A stretch of DNA of 6,341 nucleotides from Actinomycetes bacterium (GTDB lineage Bacteria; Actinomycetota; Acidimicrobiia; Acidimicrobiales; Bog-793), in the NCBI GenBank assembly GCA_021823365.1, contig JAKAOD010000190.1, positions 1-6,341 on the forward strand, read 5' to 3'. Positions 6,069 to 6,341 of the stretch are shown piece by piece. The notes beneath the pieces are model-generated. The model had not been told where the DNA came from. It searched no databases and was given only the letters and a program-made list of their open reading frames with translations. Both the position numbers and the translations under genes were made by a program. Position 1 is the stretch's first letter, and each line of letters begins with the position of its first letter.

Positions 6069-6341
6069 CTAGCCCCGCAGCCTGTCGAGCTCGTCGGTGG
6101 ACAACGTCTTGGAGCGGTCGTGATGGACGCGCATGATGATCCCGAATGCCACCACGGCGACGAGGAGGTCGAACAGGAACGTCGTCTCGACGACGAGCGG
6201 GAGCCCCGCGGCGATCACGAGGCTCGCGATCGACACACCGTTCTCGAGCGAGAAGAAGCCCATCGCCTGGGAGACGACGTCGGAGCGCAGCACGACCAGG
6301 ACGAACGCCACGAGCACCACGGCAAACGCCACGGCCAGGGT
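6069..6341 (-). CDS. hyfE: HyfE-like small membrane subunit of a group 4 hydrogenase-related complex (5'-truncated by window edge)
   Basis: This is the C-terminal 90 residues of a small integral membrane subunit. The frame stays open to the window edge, so the true start lies outside; an in-frame GTG at 6332 falls inside a hydrophobic helix and is probably internal. HyfE of E. coli is about 216 residues, so more than half is missing here. Three hydrophobic segments are visible. The second begins with FFSLENG and continues through LPLVVETT; the third starts FLFDLLVAVVAFGI. The protein ends in STDELDRLRG, matching the usual HyfE ending (DTLD-x-DEL-x-x-LRG). HyfE has a NuoK-like role in ion translocation next to the antiporter-type subunits, and the membrane glutamates in SLENG and VVETT are the candidates for that. 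It is the first gene of the visible operon, 13 nt before the HyfF-like gene, whose Shine-Dalgarno sequence abuts its TAG stop. The symbol is given by family resemblance. Confidence 0.85.
   Translation of the reverse strand, partial: TLAVAFAVVLVAFVLVVLRSDVVSQAMGFFSLENGVSIASLVIAAGLPLVVETTFLFDLLVAVVAFGIIMRVHHDRSKTLSTDELDRLRG

Larger units (their letters stand above)
137..6341 (-). other. Operon for an Ehr-type (hydrogenase-related, complex I-like) membrane complex, 5' end outside the window
   Basis: Five consecutive minus-strand genes (HyfE-, HyfF-, fused large-, fused ferredoxin/small-, HyfB-like) are joined by a 13-nt gap and three stop/start overlaps (ATGA at 4538-4541, TGATG at 3022-3026, GTGA at 2203-2206). 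There is no room for internal promoters in conventional intergenic space, so they should be cotranscribed and translationally coupled. No hydrogenase maturation gene (hyp, protease) is in view. The NuoH/HycD/HyfC-like subunit that connects the soluble and membrane arms is also absent, and should lie before the HyfE-like gene. No promoter is visible because the operon start is outside. Confidence 0.8.

Noticed and set aside
4184..6136. Open frame of 650 codons on the plus strand
   Set aside because: Antisense to the HyfF-like gene and the start of the large-subunit gene. The product is a run of Arg, Glu, His and Asp with no hydrophobic core or motif.

Overview
The window is a single minus-strand gene cluster of very high G+C content. 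It encodes most of a membrane complex related to respiratory complex I and to group 4 (Hyc/Hyf-type, energy-converting) hydrogenases. The G+C content, GTG starts on two of four visible starts, stop/start overlaps and long meaningless antisense ORFs fit an actinomycete-like or similar high-GC bacterium. The phylum is an inference; no rRNA or other marker is present. Mycobacterium tuberculosis carries a comparable hyc-like cluster (Rv0082-Rv0087).

In transcription order (high to low coordinates) the window holds: the C-terminal part of a HyfE-like small membrane subunit (6341-6069, cut by the window edge); a HyfF-like antiporter-type ion-translocating subunit (6055-4538); a NuoC/NuoD-like fused 'hydrogenase large subunit' (4541-3024); a ferredoxin domain fused to a NuoB/HycG-like small subunit (3024-2203); and a HyfB/NuoL-like antiporter-type subunit (2206-137). 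Junctions are a 13-nt gap holding a strong Shine-Dalgarno sequence, then ATGA, TGATG and GTGA overlaps, so this is one tightly coupled operon. Its 5' end lies outside the window; a HycD/HyfC/NuoH-like subunit, which such complexes need, is not in view and is expected upstream. The last 136 bases hold no gene I can support.

The complex keeps its ion-pump parts: both antiporter-type subunits retain the family's membrane Glu and most Lys residues. Its redox core is stripped. The large subunit has lost all four cysteines that bind [NiFe], which matches the class called Ehr (energy-converting hydrogenase-related) complexes. The small subunit has also lost all four cysteines of the proximal (N2-type) [4Fe-4S] cluster, replaced by Asp, Glu, Asp and Ser. 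The only iron-sulfur site left in the visible proteins is one [4Fe-4S] cluster in the fused ferredoxin domain, whose four ligands are the only cysteines in that protein. Reading frames, folds and flanking motifs are intact, so this looks like a conserved non-hydrogenase machine and not decay. What it oxidises or reduces, or whether it does redox chemistry at all, cannot be read from the sequence.
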